Source: Streptomyces anandii JCM 4720 (lineage in GTDB: Bacteria > Actinomycetota > Actinomycetes > Streptomycetales > Streptomycetaceae). Taken from it: 40,859 bases of DNA. Both the position numbers and the translations under genes were made by a program. The stretch spans positions 162,751 to 203,609 of the forward strand of contig NZ_BMVJ01000012.1 in the NCBI RefSeq assembly GCF_014650655.1, given 5' to 3'. Shown here piece after piece: positions 37,094 to 40,859 of this stretch. How positions within the stretch are numbered: the first letter of the stretch is position 1; each line of letters opens with the position of its first letter. The notes under the pieces were generated by a model, which did no database searches, was not told the DNA's origin, and was given only the letters and a program-made list of their open reading frames with translations.

Positions 37094-38887
37094 ATGACTG
37101 AGTATGGCCGGGGCCCAGGCTCCGAACCGTGGCATCCGGAGGACCCGTTGTACGGGGACGGCGGATGGGGAGGACAGCAGGCCCACGCGGGTCCGCAGTC
37201 CCCCTACGGCGGCCGGTCGCAGCACCATCCGCAGCAGCCGCAGTACGGCGAGTGGGGCCAGCAGCAGCCGGAGCACCAGGGCGCGCAGCCGCACTACGGC
37301 GAGCAGGGCCACCAGCAGTCCCCGCACCACGACCAGCACACGCACCAGCAGGGCCATCCGCAGCAGTACGACCAGCAGGTACACCAGCAGGGTCATCAGC
37401 ACGGCCAGCAGCAGTACGACCAGCAGTACGCGGGCCATCTCCAGCAGCAGCACTACCAGCAGGGCGGCTGGGACGGCACCGGAGCGCAGCCGCAGGTCCC
37501 CTACACCGGCGACCCGGCCGACCCGTACGGCCAGCAGGGCGCCGGGTACGGCGCCCAGCAGCCCGACTTCTACGGCACTCCCGAGGCCTATCCGCCGCCG
37601 GAGCCGCCGGGCCGCCGCAAGGCCGAACCCGAGCAGCGCCCCGACTGGGACCCCGAGCCCGGCGACGGCGAGGAGGAGCACGCCTTCTTCGCGGGCGGCG
37701 ACGACGAGGACGACGACGACCCGGGCGCCGACGAGCCGGACGGGGGCCGCGGGCGCGGCGACCGCAAGGGGCGGGGCGGCAAGGGCAAGAGCGGGAAGAC
37801 CGGCAAGAAGCGCCGCAACGGCTGCGCCTGCCTGGTCGTGGTCATGGTCTTCGGCGGCGGCCTGGCCGGCGTCGGCTACTACGGCTACCAGTTCTACCAA
37901 AATCGTTTCGGCACCGCCCCGGACTTCGCGGGCAACGGAATCGACCAGACCGTGACCGTGGAGATTCCCAAGGGTGCGGGCGGTTACGACATCGGCCGTG
38001 CGCTGAAAGCGGCCGGTGTGGTGAAGAGCGTGGACGCCTTCGTCGCCGCGCAGTCGCAGAATCCGAACGGCAAGCAGATCCAGGCGGGCGCCTATCTGCT
38101 GAAGAAGCAGATGTCGGCCGCGAGTGCCGTGGCGCTGATGCTCGACCCCAAGAGCCAGAGCAATGTGCTGGTCAAACCGGGCGAGCGCAACGCGCAGGTC
38201 TACGCGGCGATCGACAAACAACTCGACCTCGCGAACGGCACCACGAAGAAACTCGCAGCCAAGCAGTACAAGTCCCTCGGCCTGCCGAGCTGGGCGAACA
38301 GCAACAGCAGGATCCTCGATCCGCTGGAGGGCTTCCTCTGGCCGGGCACCTATCCCGCGGCCAAGGGCATGAAGCCCGACACGGTGCTCAAGCAGATGGT
38401 CACCCAGGCCACCCAGGCCTACGGCCGCTACAACCTCGCCGCCAAGGCCAAGGACTTCAACCTCGCCGATCCGCTGCAACTGGTCACGGTGGCGAGCCTG
38501 GTGCAGGCCGAGGGCAAGACGCACGACGACTTCCGCAAGATGGCGGAGGTGGTCTACAACCGGCTCAAGCCCACCAACACCGAGACCAACCAGCTGCTTC
38601 AGTTCGACTCGACCTTCAACTACCTGAAGGGCGAGAGCAAGATCCACATCAGCGAAAAAGAGATCAACAGCAACAAGAGCCCGTACAACACGTACACCAA
38701 CAAGGGCCTGCCGCCCGGACCGATCGGAAACCCGGGGGAGGACGCGCTGAAGGCGGCGCTGAACCCGACCGACGAGGGCTGGATCTACTTCGTGGCGACC
38801 GACGGTATGAACAAGACCGAATTCGCCAAGACCTACGCCGAATTCCAGAAGCTCAAGGACAAGTTCAATGCCAGCTCGGGCAACTGA
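37094..38887 (+). CDS. mltG: endolytic murein transglycosylase MltG
   Basis: A 597-residue membrane protein that cleaves nascent peptidoglycan glycan strands. It has a cytoplasmic N-terminal extension of about 240 residues, a membrane helix (about 243-267), a LysM-like linker (TVEIPKGAGGYDIGRALK) and the YceG catalytic domain with Glu473 in ASLVQAEG and the downstream NTYTNKGLPPGPIGNPG segment. The N-terminus is unusual: residues about 30-125 are dominated by Gln and His with repeated Tyr, followed by Pro-rich, acidic (DDEDDDD) and basic Gly/Lys stretches. ATG 37094 follows AGGGGATC. The end overlaps aroE by 20 bases. Confidence 0.94.
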   Translation: MTEYGRGPGSEPWHPEDPLYGDGGWGGQQAHAGPQSPYGGRSQHHPQQPQYGEWGQQQPEHQGAQPHYGEQGHQQSPHHDQHTHQQGHPQQYDQQVHQQGHQHGQQQYDQQYAGHLQQQHYQQGGWDGTGAQPQVPYTGDPADPYGQQGAGYGAQQPDFYGTPEAYPPPEPPGRRKAEPEQRPDWDPEPGDGEEEHAFFAGGDDEDDDDPGADEPDGGRGRGDRKGRGGKGKSGKTGKKRRNGCACLVVVMVFGGGLAGVGYYGYQFYQNRFGTAPDFAGNGIDQTVTVEIPKGAGGYDIGRALKAAGVVKSVDAFVAAQSQNPNGKQIQAGAYLLKKQMSAASAVALMLDPKSQSNVLVKPGERNAQVYAAIDKQLDLANGTTKKLAAKQYKSLGLPSWANSNSRILDPLEGFLWPGTYPAAKGMKPDTVLKQMVTQATQAYGRYNLAAKAKDFNLADPLQLVTVASLVQAEGKTHDDFRKMAEVVYNRLKPTNTETNQLLQFDSTFNYLKGESKIHISEKEINSNKSPYNTYTNKGLPPGPIGNPGEDALKAALNPTDEGWIYFVATDGMNKTEFAKTYAEFQKLKDKFNASSGN

Positions 38888-39716
38888 CGCCCGCCGCGCC
38901 GCCGTACTGGGATCGCCCATCGCCCACTCCCTCTCCCCGGTGCTGCACCGCGCCGCCTACGAGGAGCTGGGGCTCACCGAGTGGTCGTACGACCGGTTCG
39001 AGGTCGACGAGGCGGGCCTGCCCAAATTCCTCGACGGGCTCGGCCCCGAGTGGGCGGGACTGTCGCTGACGATGCCGCTCAAGCGCGCCGTCATGCCGCT
39101 GGTCGACGAGGTCAGCGAGGCGGCCGCCTCCGTCGAGGCGGTCAACACGGTCGTGTTCACCGAGGACGGCAGACGGCTCGCCGACAACACCGACGTGCCC
39201 GGCATGGTCGCCGCACTGCGCGAGCACGGCATCGAGCAGGTCGAGAGGGCGGCGATCCTCGGCGCGGGCGCGACCGCCTCCTCCGCGCTCGCCGCCCTCG
39301 CCCGCGTCTGCTCCGGCGAGGTCGTCGCCTACGTCCGCAGCGACGCCCGCGCCGCCGAGATGCGCCGCTGGGGCGAGCGGCTGGACGTCGAGGTCCGTAC
39401 CGCCGACTGGTCGCGGGCCGAAGAGGCCCTCACCGCCCCACTGGTCGTCGCCACCACCCCCGCCGGCACCACGGACGCGCTCGCCGCCGCCGTGCCCGAG
39501 CGCCCCGCCACCCTCTTCGACGTGCTCTACGACCCCTGGCCCACGGCACTCGCGGCCCGCTGGTCCATGGCCGGCGGCGCCGTCGTCAGCGGTCTCGACC
39601 TCCTGGTGCACCAGGCGGTCCTCCAGGTCGAGCGGATGACCGGACGCGCCCCGGCCCCGCTCGACGCCATGCGCAAGGCGGGGGAGCGCGCCCTCGCCGC
39701 CCGCTCCCGGGACTGA
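38868..39716 (+). CDS. aroE: shikimate dehydrogenase
   Basis: A 282-residue NADP-dependent reductase converting 3-dehydroshikimate to shikimate. The substrate site SHSLSP-equivalent AHSLSP (19-24), catalytic Lys72 in TMPLK and Asp109 in DNTDVPG are intact, and the nucleotide-binding GAGATA loop follows. ATG 38868 lies inside the last codons of mltG, with AAGGAC (38854-38859) upstream, so the two are translationally coupled. Being near chorismate synthase it belongs to the aromatic amino-acid branch of this locus. Confidence 0.95.
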   Translation: MPARATDARRAAVLGSPIAHSLSPVLHRAAYEELGLTEWSYDRFEVDEAGLPKFLDGLGPEWAGLSLTMPLKRAVMPLVDEVSEAAASVEAVNTVVFTEDGRRLADNTDVPGMVAALREHGIEQVERAAILGAGATASSALAALARVCSGEVVAYVRSDARAAEMRRWGERLDVEVRTADWSRAEEALTAPLVVATTPAGTTDALAAAVPERPATLFDVLYDPWPTALAARWSMAGGAVVSGLDLLVHQAVLQVERMTGRAPAPLDAMRKAGERALAARSRD

Positions 39717-39759
39717 CCGGCCGCCCGCCGCCGCGTCCGCCTGATGGACCGGCGGCCGG
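39717..39759 (+). terminator. possible terminator after aroE
   Basis: CCGGCCGCC (39717-39725) pairs with GGCGGCCGG (39751-39759), starting directly after the aroE stop, with a smaller GTCC/GGAC stem inside the loop. Confidence 0.5.
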
Positions 39760-39885
39760 ACAACGCGGCCGGACGTGGGAGGATCGGAGGTGGCGGGCCG
39801 GGGTCGCGCACCCGGCGGTGCCGTCACCACGCGCGAGGGCGCGCGTACGCAGGGCAGGACCGGGCGCGAGCACTGAGGAGCATCG

Positions 39886-40859
39886 TTGAGCAGGTTGCGT
39901 TGGCTGACCGCGGGGGAGTCCCACGGACCCGCACTTGTCGCGACGCTGGAGGGCCTTCCCGCCGGCGTGCCGATCACCACGGAGATGGTGGCGGACCACC
40001 TCGCACGGCGGCGCCTGGGCTACGGGCGCGGCGCCCGCATGAAGTTCGAGCGCGACGAGGTCACCTTCCTCGGCGGTGTCCGGCACGGCCTCACCCTCGG
40101 CTCCCCGGTGGCGATCATGGTGGGCAACACCGAGTGGCCCAAGTGGGAGCAGGTCATGGCGGCCGACCCGGTCGACCCGGCGGAGCTCGCCGAACTGGCC
40201 CGCAACGCGCCGCTGACCCGGCCCCGCCCGGGCCACGCGGACCTCGCGGGCATGCAGAAGTACGGCTTCGACGAGGCCCGGCCGATCCTCGAGCGGGCCT
40301 CCGCGCGGGAGACGGCGGCGCGGGTGGCGCTGGGCGCGGTGGCGCGGTCGTACCTGAAGGAGACGGCCGGCATCGAGATCGTCAGCCATGTCGTCGAGCT
40401 GTGCTCGGTGAAGGCTCCGCAGGGTGTGTACCCCACGCCCGCGGACGTGGCGAAGCTGGACGAGGACCCGCTGCGCTGCCTGGACGCGGACGCGTCGAAG
40501 GCGATGGTCGCGGAGGTCGACCAGGCGCACAAGGACGGGGACACCCTGGGCGGCGTGGTGGAGGTACTGGCGTACGGGGTGCCCGTGGGCCTGGGCTCCC
40601 ACGTGCACTGGGACCGCAAGCTGGACGCCCGGCTGGCCGGGGCGCTCATGGGCATCCAGGCGATCAAGGGCGTGGAGGTCGGCGACGGCTTCGAGCTGGC
40701 CCGGGTGCCCGGGTCGAAGGCGCACGACGAGATCGTGAGCACGCCCGAGGGCATCCGGCGTACGTCGGGCCGCGCCGGCGGCACCGAGGGCGGGCTGTCC
40801 ACCGGCGAGCTGCTGCGGGTGCGGGCGGCGATGAAGCCGATCGCGACCGTGCCGCGCGC
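39886..40859 (+). CDS. aroC: chorismate synthase, 3'-truncated by the window edge
   Basis: Converts EPSP to chorismate with reduced FMN, the last common step of aromatic synthesis. The first 324 codons are present and run off the right edge. The start is TTG 39886: GAGGAG (39876-39881) is upstream and the protein begins [16 protein letters not shown] as in relatives. The family signatures [19 protein letters not shown] and [14 protein letters not shown] are intact, as is the [10 protein letters not shown] region near the end of the window. A 169-base gap separates it from aroE. Confidence 0.95.
   Translation, partial: MSRLRWLTAGESHGPALVATLEGLPAGVPITTEMVADHLARRRLGYGRGARMKFERDEVTFLGGVRHGLTLGSPVAIMVGNTEWPKWEQVMAADPVDPAELAELARNAPLTRPRPGHADLAGMQKYGFDEARPILERASARETAARVALGAVARSYLKETAGIEIVSHVVELCSVKAPQGVYPTPADVAKLDEDPLRCLDADASKAMVAEVDQAHKDGDTLGGVVEVLAYGVPVGLGSHVHWDRKLDARLAGALMGIQAIKGVEVGDGFELARVPGSKAHDEIVSTPEGIRRTSGRAGGTEGGLSTGELLRVRAAMKPIATVPR

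Noticed and set aside
38498..38515. MltG active-site motif reads VQAEG, suggesting a lost catalytic Glu
   Set aside because: By my count of the E. coli protein, the catalytic Glu218 is the second Glu of ASIIEKET. That position is Glu here (Glu473); only the first Glu is replaced by Gln.

Overview
This window is a stretch of actinobacterial chromosome, almost certainly from a Streptomyces or a very close relative. G+C is very high and third codon positions are nearly always G or C. GTG and TTG starts are common, and many neighbouring genes share ATGA or GTGA stop/start overlaps. Gene order follows the conserved core region of Streptomyces, and large parts run parallel to the Mycobacterium tuberculosis block from thrS/pgsA1/patA/pimA through pdxST, ruvCAB, secDF, apt, relA, hisS and alaS to mltG and aroE. 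The content is mostly housekeeping. I saw no rRNA, tRNA, CRISPR, insertion sequence, prophage or plasmid feature. Both ends cut a gene: a DUF4365-type protein on the left and chorismate synthase on the right.

Layout. (1) 1-1641: end of a DUF4365-like gene overlapping an unrecognised 426-residue protein. (2) 1799-4415: threonyl-tRNA synthetase and an Ap4A phosphorylase-like HIT protein. (3) 4534-8614, minus strand: a multi-pass membrane protein and a divergent EF-G-like GTPase, lying between blocks that are adjacent in mycobacteria. (4) 8615-9307: a 0.7-kb gap with an 8-bp tandem repeat. (5) 9308-12056: a translationally coupled phosphatidylinositol mannoside operon (PIP synthase, acyltransferase, mannosyltransferase). 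(6) 12129-15136: a LemA-like membrane protein, the pdxS-pdxT PLP synthase pair and a YebC protein. (7) 15198-15506, minus: a small secreted protein. (8) 15804-18041: ruvC-ruvA-ruvB. (9) 18205-25038: yajC-secD-secF, apt and relA. (10) 25151-27342, minus: a DUF349 coiled-coil protein and a membrane-anchored cyclophilin. (11) 27511-31867: metallo-beta-lactamase hydrolase, hisS, a VKOR-family protein and rarA. (12) 31868-32803: rpsD behind a long, strongly folded leader. (13) 33015-40859: two small envelope-associated proteins, alaS, ruvX, mltG, aroE and aroC.

Functional links. Three aminoacyl-tRNA synthetases, S4, (p)ppGpp synthetase/hydrolase RelA and an Ap4A phosphorylase tie the region to translation and stress nucleotides. 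RuvCAB and RarA handle stalled forks and recombination. YajC-SecDF, VKOR, the cyclophilin and MltG act on export, folding and the cell wall. Transcription units are separated by clear G+C-rich stem-loops at nearly every operon end, including a 24-bp perfect stem between convergent relA and the DUF349 gene.

I did not find a clear new system. The points most worth checking are the structured rpsD leader, the EF-G-like protein that has lost several hallmark GTPase residues together with its membrane-protein neighbour, a palindrome upstream of pdxS, a 16S-tail look-alike at the pdxS/pdxT junction, a palindromic and G-rich insertion inside rarA, and low-complexity insertions in SecD and MltG.
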